DNA of 64,000 nucleotides, taken from positions 1,771,835 through 1,835,834 of the forward strand of contig JANAVB010016200.1 of NCBI GenBank assembly GCA_029216955.1, given 5' to 3'. The DNA comes from Iris pallida. Taxonomy: Eukaryota; Streptophyta; Magnoliopsida; Asparagales; Iridaceae. Each line of letters begins with the position of its first letter. Position 1 is the first letter of the stretch. The translations under genes and the position numbers were made by a program. The notes under the pieces were generated by a model that saw only the letters and a list, made by a program, of their open reading frames with translations, was not told the origin of the DNA and did no database searches. This document shows positions 9,986 through 20,113 of the stretch, in pieces.

Positions 9986-10306
9986 ATGTCGTCCGGAGAA
10001 GCATCTAAGAGGGCCGAAATCGTCTCAAAGGTTGAGAAGGGCACTGAAGAACGCCTTGCCGATCCAATCCAGCCGAAGGAGGCAAAAGCGGACGAAGGTC
10101 CGTCTGCACCTCAGCCACCACGAGACATTCTGGACTTCCTGCTTGAACCTGGAAGGACTAAAGAAGAAGAATCCATGAGGATGGTCGCCTGCAAGTTTCT
10201 TGTGGGATCCAGCAAGGAGGTTCTCGACTCTTTTGCTGACCGTATTTTTGAGAAGGACGGCAGTGGCCCTCGTCCAAATGTAGAAAAGGATGATAGTGAC
10301 CTTTGA
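9986..10306 (+). CDS. Small antisense gene of Tat2, 106-aa protein of unknown function
   Basis: An uninterrupted plus-strand frame starts at the ATG 55 bases after a TATAAATA box and ends at the TGA at 10304-10306; an AATAAA follows at 10327. The protein is hydrophilic and strongly charged. Residues 1-45 are Lys/Glu/Pro-rich and probably disordered. Residues ~48-90 (ILDFLLEPGRTKEEE to DSFADRIFEK) can form amphipathic helices, and the C-terminus is acidic. There is no signal peptide, membrane segment or recognised domain. It is convergent with the sense pol gene, whose stop lies about 80 bases away, and tandem with the large antisense gene. A regulator or structural partner of the element's proteins is possible, but nothing in the sequence proves it. 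Confidence 0.6.
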   Translation: MSSGEASKRAEIVSKVEKGTEERLADPIQPKEAKADEGPSAPQPPRDILDFLLEPGRTKEEESMRMVACKFLVGSSKEVLDSFADRIFEKDGSGPRPNVEKDDSDL

Positions 10307-10326
10307 TATGTACTATCATATAATGA

Positions 10327-10332
10327 AATAAA
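10327..10332 (+). terminator. Polyadenylation signal of the small antisense gene
   Basis: AATAAA 20 bases after the stop at 10306, before the pol stop on the other strand. Confidence 0.5.
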
Positions 10333-10387
10333 ATTTGAATTTTATTTATGAACTTGATTCTGTCTGATAATTTACAAATATTTACAT

Positions 10388-13300
10388 TTATACATAATAC
10401 TTCAATAAGAATTTGCCATTGATAGGCATTATAGCAACTCGACCATCAAGTTCTGAAAGTTGATAAGCTCCGTTTGAGAAGACTTTGCTCACAACATAGG
10501 GACCTTCCCATTTCGCATCGAATTTCCCTTTGCTCATATGAGTCATAGTCATAGGACCTCTGACCGTTAGAACAAGTTCTCCTTGCTGAAAGGCTCTGAC
10601 CTTCACTTTACGATTAAATGTCTTTGAGATGCGGGCTTGGTATAACTCAATATGCTGTTGAGCCATTAACCGCTTTTCATCCAATGCTTCCAACTCTTGG
10701 AGTCGAAGAAGGTCATTATTTTCTGTGGTAAGCTCATTGGCAATAGCAATCCTTAAAGAAGGAATTTGTAACTCTAAAGGAAGGACAGCTTCACAGCCAT
10801 ACACCAAAGAGAAAGGTGTAAAGCCTGTGGGATTGCGGACTGTAGTTCGATAGGCCCAAAGACATTCGCCAAGTTTCTCGCTCCAATTCCGTTTGTTAGT
10901 GGATACAAACTTCTTAAGGAGCTTAATAATGGTTTTGTTAAAGGCTTCAGCTAAACCATTAGCGGCAGGATTGTACGCCATCGAAGCAATATTGTTAATC
11001 CGATGATCATCGCAGAATCTAGTGAACTTCTGACTAATAAATTGAGGTCCATTGTCATGAATGATTCTGTGAGGTACACCGAATCTATAGATGACATGGT
11101 GTTTAACAAAATTGATGACACTGCTAGTCTTGACTTCAGCCAGAGGTATAGCTTCGACCCACTTGGAGAAGTAATCGGTTATCGCCAATATGAACCGATG
11201 TCCTCTAGAAGAAGGAGGATTAATAGGACCTATGATGTCCATACCCCAAGCTTCAAAAGGCCATGAAGCAGCAGTCGGGTGTAAGAATTCCGAGGGTTGA
11301 TGAATGAAGTCTACATGGATTTGACAAGCACGACATTTCCTTGTATATTCAATGGCATCTGATACCATAGAGGGCCAATAATAACCCATACGTCTAATGC
11401 GATCCTGTAATTTAGGACCAGGTTGATGTGCTCCACAGACGCCATCATGAGCTTCACGCAACACTTGTTTGGCTTCATCACCAGCAAAACAGCGTAGAAG
11501 AAGACCATCATAAGTTCGCCGATAGAGTGCTTTGGTGGTTTGATTGTAGTAAAATCGTAGAGATCGACGTCGAACGCTTGTAGCCTCCTTAGGATCTTCA
11601 GGGAGTATGTCATGTAATACAAAATCGATGAAAGGAGTTCTCCAATCGTCATCAATAACTTCGACTTCAGCAAGATTGCTAAATTCAATATTACGATTGT
11701 TCTCAATACAGAACAGTTCTCGGTTAGAAATGACCACCACCTGATGCCTTTTGACAGGAATGGCTAAGACAGCTGCAAGATTGGCCAAAGCATCGACTTC
11801 AGTATTATAAGCTCGTCGAACATAGTCAATAAAGAAGGCTTTGAATGATGTAGCTATATTGATTGCCGCTTCATGATAAGGCACCAGGTCTTGATGACGG
11901 ACTTCATAGGTTCCTCTAACCTGGTTTACAACCAATTTAGAATCACCATAGACTTCCAGATATTCAACATTCAGTTGTTTAGCTAGCTGAAGGCCGACAA
12001 GTAAGGCATTGTACTCTGCCACATTGTTGGAGCAAGGTTCATCTAAAGAGTAGGCTCTTTGGATAGTTAATCCGTCTGAAGAAACGAGAACAACTCCAAC
12101 ACCTGCCACTATAGCACCATTTGGTCCAATTCTTGATGCACCATCAGAGAATAAACGCCAGGTTGGAAACTCTTCGGAGATCATATTGACTTTTAATGTC
12201 TCGTCAGGAATTTCGTCATAGAGTTTAGATGTTTCAGGCACAGGATGAGCTGCTAAGAAGTCCGCCAGCGCTTGACCTTTGACAGACTTTTGTGGAACAT
12301 ACACCATGTCATATTGAGCTAGCAGGATTGCCCATGTAGCCAACCGAGAATTAAGTGTACTTGGTTTCTTCATGAGTACCCGGAGAGGGTTAACTCGAGA
12401 TATAACATGAATAGTTTGACCAATGATATAATGCCTCGTCTTTTGCACAGCAAACATGAGAGCCAAGCATTCTTTCTCGACAGGACTATAACGGTGTTCA
12501 GCACCAATCATAGTTCGGCTAAGATAGTAGATAGCTTGTTCATGGCCTTCTTTGTTCTTTTGGGCAAGTAAGGCACCTAATGAATGGTCCATAGCACGGA
12601 CATACATCAAGAATGGAATGCCAGAGATAGGTGGCACCAAAACTGGTGGGTTCATAAGATATTGTTTGATATCGTCGAATGCTCGTTGACATTCTTCAGT
12701 CCAAACAAAAGATACACCTTTCTTCATTAGTTGAGTGAATGGTCTGCAGCGTCCAGACAAGTTCGAAATGAATCGCCTGATGTACGCAAGTCGGCCTTGG
12801 AATCCTCGTAGCTCTTTTAGGTTACGTGGAGGACGCATCTCTTGGATGGCTTTGATCTTCTCGGGATCCACGTGTATACCCTTAGAGGTAATGACGAAGC
12901 CAAGAAATTTGCCACTAGAGACACCCAAAAATGACTTGGTGGGATTCATCTTGAGCTGATGTTGACGCATGAGATTAAATATTGTTCTTAAATCTTGGAT
13001 GTGATCTTCTTTTAGACGACTTTTAACAGCAATATCGTCCACGTAACATTCGACTGTTTTACGAAGATGTTCTCTGAAAATGGTACTCATAGCTCGTTGG
13101 TAGGTTGCACCCGCATTCTTGAGACCAAATGGCATCACTGTATAACAATAAACTCCTCGAGGAGTGCGGAAAGATGTATGCTTTTCATCTTCAGGATGCA
13201 TTTTGATCTGATTATACCCGGAAAATCCATCCATAAAAGATATCCTTTCGAACCCACAAGTATTGTCAATCATGACGTCTGTGATAGGAAGAGGAAATTC

Positions 13301-13788
13301 ATCTTTTGGACATGCTTCATTGAGATCTCGGAAGTCGATACAGACTCGAACTTTTCCAGTTTTCTTCAGAACTGGGACGACATTGGCTACCCAATCAGGA
13401 TGCTGCTCTTCTCGAATAAAGCCACAAGCGATGAGCTTCTTGACTTCATCATCAATTGCGTCCATCATTTCAGGCTTAAATCGCCTTTGTTGCTGTTTGA
13501 CTGGTTTAGCATTAGGAAGAATGTTCAGTTTGTGAGTAGCAATCTTAGGATCTAAACCTGGCATGTCTTCATAACTCCAGGCAAAGACGTCGATATATTC
13601 TTTAATAAGAAGAATCAACTCTTGTTTGTCTGCTTCTGGAAGATTTTTGCTAATAAAAATTGGCCGAGGTGAATCTCTTTCTCCTACATCAATTTGAAGT
13701 AGTTGATCTTCAGTAGGAGGTTCACGTTGTTCAAATCGAAGTACCCATTGGTTATCCATATGTTGAGCCCAAGGATCTGTTTCCGGAC
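10388..13788 (-). CDS. pol: Tat2 pol: reverse transcriptase, two RNase H domains, integrase
   Basis: This frame copies the element's RNA into DNA and inserts it into the genome. The first in-frame ATG at 13759 gives 1123 residues; the true frame is entered slightly upstream by a frame change from the protease frame. RT spans ~100-270 with the YVDD catalytic motif near 240. A degenerate first RNase H follows at ~375-490. A second, archaeal-type RNase H typical of the Tat lineage starts near 538 (FSDGAS) and runs to ~660. Integrase has an HHCC zinc finger (~745-790), catalytic Asp near 840 and 901 with Glu about 35 residues later, and a GPY/F-like C-terminus near 1090. There are no internal stops, so this portion may still be functional. 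It overlaps the protease frame at 13684-13759. Confidence 0.92.
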
Positions 13789-16005
13789 TTTTTTCAACAT
13801 CTTCATCACATGTAGTTCAACAGAGACCATGTTAGAAGATACAATTATACGATGGACTTCACCGATGCTGGTATTGAAATCCCATGATCTGGAATCAGAA
13901 GAGTTAGAACGTTCTTCACTATATGATTCAGAAACTGCTGGGGATAACAGTGGAGGAGAAGTATATCCGAGACCTTTCTTGGTCCTGTCATAATACATTT
14001 GTGATTTTTCGTTCGGAACTGTTGTACGAATGGGAGTTCGTCTACCTTTACCATAGTTAAGGCCGCTCTTAAAGTCGTAACCCATCTTTCGGAGGATATC
14101 TTTTGATTGTTGACTATAACGATGGAACTGGAGACGTCCCGTATCGTTAACTTTGCTATCATCCCTATAGTTAATCTTTGTTTCCGGTCTTTTATATAAA
14201 AATGCTGGACTTTCACCTTTCTTCAAAGAAGGGTGAATACGGTAAGAATCATCTGGATCTTCAAGCGAGACTTCTGTCTGAAGAGATTGTACGACTCCCA
14301 GTGTAATTGATTGGAAGCTATCTAACATATCCAAATAACTTTTGGTATAATAAATAACATCAATATACTGGAAAGTAGGTGCTTTTTCATTGATTTGTAC
14401 ATCAGTATTTACAACAGGACCTTTAACCTTAGCAGATTTGGTTAAATTGATTACAAGAAGGGGAGAAGAAGAACGTGGAGGAGGCTTGTTACGACGGAGG
14501 TCGATAACAAGTGGCTTAGAAGAGGTGAGCTCCCTTTTTTCCTTGTTGCGATTTAGATCAACAACAAGTGGCTCAGAAGGAATGAGCTGCTTTTTTTCTT
14601 TGTTACGACGTAAGTCAATAACAAGTGGCTCAGAAGAGGTGAGCTCCCTTTGATTTTCATCAGCATCAACTGATTTCTTTTGAACTGGTAAGTGAATAAC
14701 CAGTGGCTTGGAAGATTGAGGATGAGAAACTCGCCCCTTAACAGGTATGATAAGAGAGTCTTGAGGTACTGCTTTTTGATCTTCTTCAGTATCCATAGCC
14801 AATACCACCTTCATAAATTCATCCTTGTATATACGAGCATCGTTGCAATAAGCTTCAACACCTTTGAAAGAATAAAGGTCCGCAACTTCCTTATGAACTT
14901 GTCCTTTGTCATCAACGTATTTAAAGCATTGATGAAGAGTTGATGGAACGACATTGTGTTCATGGAGGAATGGCCTTCCCAGGAGAGCATTATAAGAACA
15001 ACCATGATTGTCAATGATATAAAAGGTCACCTTTGTGCGAAGATTGCCTATTTGGAGTTTTAGACGGATCTTGCCCAAAGGTTCACTCTTTCCTTGATTA
15101 AATCCCAGAATAGTAGTTATCATGGTTGAAAGACTATGCACTGGTATCTTCAATGCATCTAGCATTGTCTTTGGCATAATACAAAGTGCAGACCCTGGAT
15201 CTATCAGGATACGATCAACCTTCATTGAATCTACATATCCTGTATAATAAAGAGGACGATCATGTCTATTATCTTCCATTAGCATATCATCCTGAGTGAA
15301 GGTAATATTTGGGATCAGTTCCAAGACACTATGACTGTGATGACAAGAGACTGATTCTGATTCTGGCTTCTTGAGAAGAGTTAAGCAAGTTTCAGCCTGC
15401 ATCAGAGCTTCACTTAGAGTTTCTCGTGTCTCTTTGGAAAGACGCAAGAGTTCAAAGATTGACAGCCTAACTGGTGTATTGGCTAATTGAGCCAATATAT
15501 CAAAGTTGTAAGGCTTCTCAAGCCCAGTAGGAGATGACTTCTTTAGAGGTTTGTCAAATCGAACTTGTTGCTTGCCTTTGTCAGCCGTTGTTGGCTTAGG
15601 AGGAATTGATACTATAACTGGTGAAGATGTAGAAGGGACCTCTTCAACAGATGCAGGTTGTGCCAGAGCAGGTTCGGAAGAAGAAGCAGGATCCTTTTGA
15701 CCTTCAGAATGATCTTTCAAATAAGCTTTTCCTGATCTGGTGCCTAGCAGAATCTCTTCGTCAACAATGGGATCAAAAGATACCATGTTGCAAATCTTGG
15801 TTTTGCCTTTAGAACGAGTTTTCTTCTTGGAAGATATCTCAAATTCTGGAGCAAGATCAGGATGGATCCACATAATTTCACCGTTGTCAAGAGACAAGGG
15901 AATAAGACCTTCATTGGATGGAAGCGGGAGATTCTCAATCTCAAGGGTTGCTTTAGGAATTGGAATGACACCATGCTGTATCATCTGCGGAGGAAAATCT
16001 CCAAA
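13684..16005 (-). CDS. pro: Tat2 protease and long linker
   Basis: It is in the same frame as gag, separated from it only by the TAA at 16006-16008; the first ATG is at 15984 (766 residues). The aspartic protease lies at ~230-340 of that count. Its active-site motif reads DPGSA near 260 instead of the usual D-S/T/G-G-A/S, so activity is doubtful. Residues ~425-505 hold five tandem copies of an S-x-PLVIDLRRNKEK-like unit. Around residue 630 a G-patch-like stretch (MGYDFKSGLNYGKGRR) precedes the RT. The frame must change by -1 before 13759 to enter pol; an A6 run in sense (plus-strand T6 at 13789-13794) is a candidate point. Homologous-looking sequence stops there, and the tail from about 13790 to 13684 is out of frame. 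Confidence 0.85.
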   Translation of the reverse strand, partial: FGDFPPQMIQHGVIPIPKATLEIENLPLPSNEGLIPLSLDNGEIMWIHPDLAPEFEISSKKKTRSKGKTKICNMVSFDPIVDEEILLGTRSGKAYLKDHSEGQKDPASSSEPALAQPASVEEVPSTSSPVIVSIPPKPTTADKGKQQVRFDKPLKKSSPTGLEKPYNFDILAQLANTPVRLSIFELLRLSKETRETLSEALMQAETCLTLLKKPESESVSCHHSHSVLELIPNITFTQDDMLMEDNRHDRPLYYTGYVDSMKVDRILIDPGSALCIMPKTMLDALKIPVHSLSTMITTILGFNQGKSEPLGKIRLKLQIGNLRTKVTFYIIDNHGCSYNALLGRPFLHEHNVVPSTLHQCFKYVDDKGQVHKEVADLYSFKGVEAYCNDARIYKDEFMKVVLAMDTEEDQKAVPQDSLIIPVKGRVSHPQSSKPLVIHLPVQKKSVDADENQRELTSSEPLVIDLRRNKEKKQLIPSEPLVVDLNRNKEKRELTSSKPLVIDLRRNKPPPRSSSPLLVINLTKSAKVKGPVVNTDVQINEKAPTFQYIDVIYYTKSYLDMLDSFQSITLGVVQSLQTEVSLEDPDDSYRIHPSLKKGESPAFLYKRPETKINYRDDSKVNDTGRLQFHRYSQQSKDILRKMGYDFKSGLNYGKGRRTPIRTTVPNEKSQMYYDRTKKGLGYTSPPLLSPAVSESYSEERSNSSDSRSWDFNTSIGEVHRIIVSSNMVSVELHVMKMLKKVRKQILGLNIWITNGYFDLNNVNLLLKINYFKLM
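14466..14720 (-). repeat. Tandem repeat encoding PLVIDLRRNK units
   Basis: Five diverged copies of a ~48-60 bp unit lie in the protease-RT linker, each encoding a variant of S-x-PLVIDLRRNKEKRELT. Confidence 0.75.
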
Positions 16006-17883
16006 TTAGACTGAAACCATATTTGCAGTAACAGTCTTCTCATCTTGTTGCAAAGTGACTACACCTGCATTAACAAGCTCTTGAATCTTACCTTTGAGCA
16101 CATAGCATGCTCGAGTAGGATGTCCAATGAATCGGTGATAGACACAATACTTGGGATGATCAGTCTTATTGACTTCATCAGGTTTCTTTGGATCAGGGAG
16201 TTGAATTTTGTTGCTTTTGAGTAAACACTCAAAGATACTTGCAGTGTCATTTTCGTCAAAGGAATATTCTACCTTCGGACGAAGTTCCCTCGGTGGAGGT
16301 ACAGAAGGGGTAGGAGTAGATGTAGGTGGGGCCACATTGACAGCCAAAGATTCTTTATTTTTGTTCAAGTTAATGTTTAAAGTCTCTTTCGCTTTGCAAT
16401 TATTCTGGCGATTGCCACCACCTGAATTCTGATGCTCATCGCGATCAGGGTTAGACATTTGTACCCCCAACTGTTTAAACTTGTCGGCACTTACTTCAGC
16501 GGCTTTGGCGTTGACTATGAATGAGGGCCAATCTTGGAATTGGGTTGATCCCGTCCACATACTGATAATAGGTAAAAGATTCGCCTTACAAGTATCAATA
16601 GTGATAGCAGCGGGAGTCCCTGGAGGCATTTTCAAGGCTTCACGGCGGAACCGTTCAATAAAGCTCTCAGCCGTTTCATTATGTTTTTGTTTGATTTTGT
16701 TGAGAGCTGACATAGTCATATCATTAAATCCTTCATAGAACCGTTCCAGAAAGATTTGTTTGAGACCTGAAAAGGATGTGATGCAACTATCGGGCAAACT
16801 TCTGTACCAGTCGTATGCTACGCCGGCTAAACAACCGACAAACACTCTGGTAAGAAGAGCGTCATTTGGCTGAAGTTGAACAGTCATTACCTCAAAATGA
16901 TTGATGAATTGACTTGGGGAAGTACTGCCATCGAACAAAGAGATTGTAGGGATTTTGTACTTTGGGGGAAACGGGACGTCCTTCCATTCAACCGGATAGG
17001 GTTGTTTAATCCCCAACCTTTGTAGATTGTCTTTCTCTTTAAATGCTTCAAACTGAGTTCGTAAGAGTTTGACAGCTTCATTGGCGTCTTCTGATGAAGA
17101 AGAAGGAGCAGGTTGAGTTGTTGTGGTAGGAGGAGGAACATCGTTGTAAGCACTACCCCCAGCTCCTGAATGGCTAGGCGTAGTTTGTATTTGCACTTGT
17201 ACAGGAGGCATTTGGGGAGGCACTACCCCCAGCCCAGTATTGGCAGGTATTGAAGACGCTATGATCTCTGGACTAGTAATAGGTGCCGTTGGTGGTGTAA
17301 CATGCTGTGCTACAATAATGGAATGCATACTAGCAACCATCTCAGCCATGGTTTTTAATTTGTCTTCGAGTGCAGCAATTCGTTGTTCCTAATTTGCGGA
17401 GGTTGAAGCATCTGGATCATCGGTGACAACATAAGCCGTCACTTCTCTTGGCACAATGGAAGATACTGTTTGTTCAGAACTTTCACTGTATGCATCATAA
17501 TCAGAAAACGAATCATCTCCTGACTGGGAAACAGGGAGATGACTTGAAGGATTTTGAGGAAGATTTCTTTGACCGATTGTATCTCGGCTTCGAGAACGGG
17601 TATGTTGAAATACTCCTTCAGAAGATTCTTGAAGTAATTCCAAATACCGTTGGCTTGGCTTGCGGAGTCTACCATGCTTAGAGCATCTTTTACCCCCAGT
17701 GTCTCGGGAAGTCATGTTAACAGAAGCATACAAAACTTCGTCTTCTTCTGACATAGGTTCAGATTTAGCAAAAGTTAAACGATCGAAGACAGATCGTTTT
17801 GTCGTTTGACAACAGCATTGGATGATGACTTTATGATTACAGTGATGATCAGATGGTTGAGATGGAGATATTGAGGCATTATC
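16006..17883 (-). CDS. gag: Tat2 gag (capsid/nucleocapsid), with one internal stop
   Basis: The frame holds the structural Gag protein. From the TAG at 17884 it runs through a conserved-looking leader (VFDRL near 17790), an ATG at 17754 and a Ser/Arg-rich stretch to a TAG at 17389-17391. It then continues in the same frame through a predicted coiled coil to an ATG at 17349 (447 residues) and stops at the TAA at 16006. The capsid-like region is at ~110-300 of the 447-residue part (RFYEGFNDM, FIERFRREA), and a CX3H-type zinc-knuckle-like motif (CVYHRFIGH...C) is near 400. Because sequence on both sides of the TAG looks like one protein, the stop is either a recent mutation or a read-through site. 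The gag-protease border (TAA) is likewise in frame. Confidence 0.85.
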
Positions 17884-18390
17884 CTATTTTTGTCTTAAAT
17901 GTTCTCGAAGATCTACAACAGGACGAGGAAAGTTCCGAGGGATCTGTTCTTTGATAACATTTGGAACATGATTCCGATTCTTCAAATGTTTAGTCCCTTG
18001 AGTATACAGGGAAGTACTCACTTCATTGGCATAAGTGTCAGGATTTCTGACTTTGGAGATTTGTTTCTGATGATGTTTAACCTTCGGCATTGGCTGTTTG
18101 CGTTTTACCGAAGTGGGTCGATTAAGATAAGTTCTGAGGTCAGCAAATTTACCCCCAGGAGTTTCTGTTTGAGACACTAACAGTTTTCCCCGTCTGGAAC
18201 GACAAATTTGGAGAGTCGGGAGGTCCTGGAATTCTGCTATCGGAGTAGGCAGAATACCTCTTTGATTAGTACAAGTACTCTTGTTATAAAGGAAAGAAGA
18301 ATCCTTGTTTGCCAGAGTTCTTGAATTGATTGGAGTCGAGACACATTGAGATGGATCTTCTTCAGTAAAGACTGAGAAAAGACTAAAGGG
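17884..18390 (-). CDS. Tat2 ORF1, C-terminal part in the gag frame
   Basis: This segment continues ORF1 after a -1 frame change near 18360-18390 and ends at the TAG at 17884-17886. The frame is open well upstream of its first possible start at 18177 and reads as a Lys/Arg/Asn-rich, proline-containing basic protein. Downstream of the TAG the same frame runs on into gag. No domain is recognised; ORF1 of Ogre-type elements is also of unknown function. Confidence 0.55.
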   Translation of the reverse strand, partial: PFSLFSVFTEEDPSQCVSTPINSRTLANKDSSFLYNKSTCTNQRGILPTPIAEFQDLPTLQICRSRRGKLLVSQTETPGGKFADLRTYLNRPTSVKRKQPMPKVKHHQKQISKVRNPDTYANEVSTSLYTQGTKHLKNRNHVPNVIKEQIPRNFPRPVVDLREHLRQK

Positions 18391-19226
18391 CCTTTTCCTT
18401 TGTTTTGAGATGAAGGGTTAGCTAAAGAGCGTTTCCCTCTGTTATATTCCAAGTCATGAGACAAGAAAGTTTGAGAAAAGACCAATGGACCTTTTCCTTT
18501 GCTTTGAAGAGAAGGAGGAATAGTCAAAGGACTACTCTCAATGGATTGCGCAGGGGCAATAGGGTGTTTGGGAAGAGGAGTAGAATCTCTTCTTTTATTG
18601 TGAGAAGAAGGAAATTTAGCCAAAAGGCTGTTTTTCTTGGATTGTGCAGACTTGGTTTGCGCATGGGTGGAAGGTGCACTAGTCATTTGTGCATTAGAAG
18701 CTTTGGTAGGAAGTGCATCAGGAGTTCTTGTCTTAGAGTGCTTGGGATGCACCTTAGTTACAAGAGTGCTATTTTGCGCAGGAAAAGCCACTGCCAATTG
18801 CGCCAGAGTCATAGGAGTCTTCTGTTTTGACAAGGCAGCATATGAAGTAGCCTGTGCAACAGTTGCAACAGATTGTACAGCCTTGACTGCAACAGATTGT
18901 GCAGCAGTTGCTGAGACAGACTGTGCAACAGTTGGCACAGCAGTTTGTGCAGCAGTCTGACTAGCAGATTGCGCAACAGTTGGTACAGCATCCTTGGTGG
19001 CAAAAATGCTAGATTGTGCAGACTTGGAGACCCAAACTGAGCGCACTTTGCTCTTGGCAGAAGTGGCTACAGTACGGGGAGTGGTCTTGGAGTTGAGCAT
19101 CGCCTCGTAGGCTGTCTGGTTGACCTTCACAACCAGCGTCTTCTGCGTCTTCCCGATAGACGCTACGTCACATTGAGTTGCTACTTCCTCGTCGGAGGAG
19201 AAAGTTGTCCCCAGCAGAGTCGCCAT
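18237..19226 (-). CDS. Tat2 ORF1, starting at the primer-binding site
   Basis: A 329-codon frame opens with an ATG at 19226-19224 whose T and G are the first bases of the primer-binding site, so residues 1-6 are encoded by the site. Residues ~60-170 are low-complexity, rich in Ala, Thr, Val, Gln and Ser (TVAQSA-type repeats). The C-terminal third contains two copies of a KGKGPLVFSQ motif. The frame appears to leave the conserved reading near 18370 by a -1 shift, since the other frame continues sensibly into gag. Tat/Ogre elements commonly have such an ORF upstream of gag; its role is not known. Confidence 0.65.
   Translation of the reverse strand: MATLLGTTFSSDEEVATQCDVASIGKTQKTLVVKVNQTAYEAMLNSKTTPRTVATSAKSKVRSVWVSKSAQSSIFATKDAVPTVAQSASQTAAQTAVPTVAQSVSATAAQSVAVKAVQSVATVAQATSYAALSKQKTPMTLAQLAVAFPAQNSTLVTKVHPKHSKTRTPDALPTKASNAQMTSAPSTHAQTKSAQSKKNSLLAKFPSSHNKRRDSTPLPKHPIAPAQSIESSPLTIPPSLQSKGKGPLVFSQTFLSHDLEYNRGKRSLANPSSQNKGKGPLVFSQSLLKKIHLNVSRLQSIQELWQTRILLSFITRVLVLIKEVFCLLR
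19208..19225 (-). other. Primer-binding site of Tat2 (tRNA-Arg)
   Basis: Sense TGGCGACTCTGCTGGGGA starts three bases inside the 5' LTR. It is complementary to the 3' end of plant tRNA-Arg(ACG) as I recall it, with one mismatch. A tRNA-Arg primer is usual for Ogre/Tat elements. Confidence 0.8.
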
Positions 19227-19228
19227 TT

Positions 19229-20108
19229 TGTTTGCAAAAACAAAAGTATAGAACTTTATTGATACAAACTGTAATAAAGATTACAAGAATTCTGGGAAAA
19301 TTACAACTATAGGAATCCAATCTTGATGACGATTGCTTTATCCCTTAGACGATGTGAACTGTGAAGACGAAGCCTTTGAAGTTGAAAACAACTCTAGAAA
19401 CTGAAGGCAAAAGCCTCTGAAGTTGAAGACAAAAGTCTCGGAAGAATGCAGCTGCACTTTGGCAAGAACTCCTGAACTCTCTGATTTCTGATCTCTGATC
19501 TTGATCCCCCTTGAAATGAAGACTTAAAACTCTATTTATAGAGTTCTAGAAATAACTAACTTTCAGTTATTTTGGGACTGCGTAGGATGATTTGCGCAAC
19601 ATTGGTTTGCGCAGCATTGATTTGCGCAGACAGTTACTGGATCGTGGGCCAACTATCATGGACACATGGCATCATTTGATAGAAATGTGCATGATCGTGC
19701 ATAAACAGTTGCCACATAATGAGCAATCGATGGCATGAATGCCACGTGTAACTTATCAGTTATATTGATGGAGTGCGCAGAGTTGAATTGCGCATACATG
19801 GTTTGCGCAGACTCAAACTGCGGAGGATTGGTTTGCGCTGCCAGCTGTCAGCCGCCCTCGAGCACTGTGCGACGTAGAAAACGAACAAACTCCTTGTTAT
19901 TCGTGCTGTCAGTTGTCAGAAAAAGATTTGATTTGATTTGGTAATGATGACTTCTGCCACGTCAGTCTGCGCAGTTGGAAGTGTGCGCAAAGCAGTATGC
20001 GCAATCGGATTGCTGCGCAATCTGTTGTCTGCGCAATTCATCCAAATGATGGGTTTCTTGATTTCTTGACTTTGTTGATTGATGCAACTTAATTTTTTAG
20101 GACCTACA
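19229..20108 (-). repeat. 5' LTR of Tat2 (880 bp)
   Basis: Same length as 3397-4276. By eye 17 substitutions (15 transitions, 2 transversions) and no indels separate the two. The sense TATA box is at 19532-19540. Confidence 0.93.
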
Positions 20109-20113
20109 CCTTA
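20109..20113. repeat. Right target-site duplication of Tat2 (CCTTA)
   Basis: Matches 3392-3396. Confidence 0.9.

Larger units (their letters stand above)
3397..20108 (-). mobile_element. Complete Tat-lineage Ty3/gypsy retrotransposon (Tat2), 16.7 kb
   Basis: Boundaries are set by 880-bp LTRs starting TG and ending CA and by 5-bp CCTTA duplications. Sense order on the minus strand is 5' LTR, tRNA-Arg primer site, ORF1, gag, aspartic protease, reverse transcriptase, a degenerate RNase H, a second RNase H, integrase, a 6.1 kb region with two antisense genes, polypurine tract, 3' LTR. The double RNase H, the upstream ORF1 and the antisense reading frames are known traits of the Tat lineage (Ogre/Retand-like). 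The LTRs differ at 17 of 880 positions with no indels, so the insertion is young; at an assumed 1.3e-8 substitutions per site per year this is roughly 0.7-0.8 million years. The sense coding region has two frame changes and three in-frame stops. Confidence 0.93.

Noticed and set aside
13067..13555. Plus-strand frames inside pol and gag (for example 162 codons here)
   Set aside because: Shadows of the minus-strand pol frame; no domain, no promoter.
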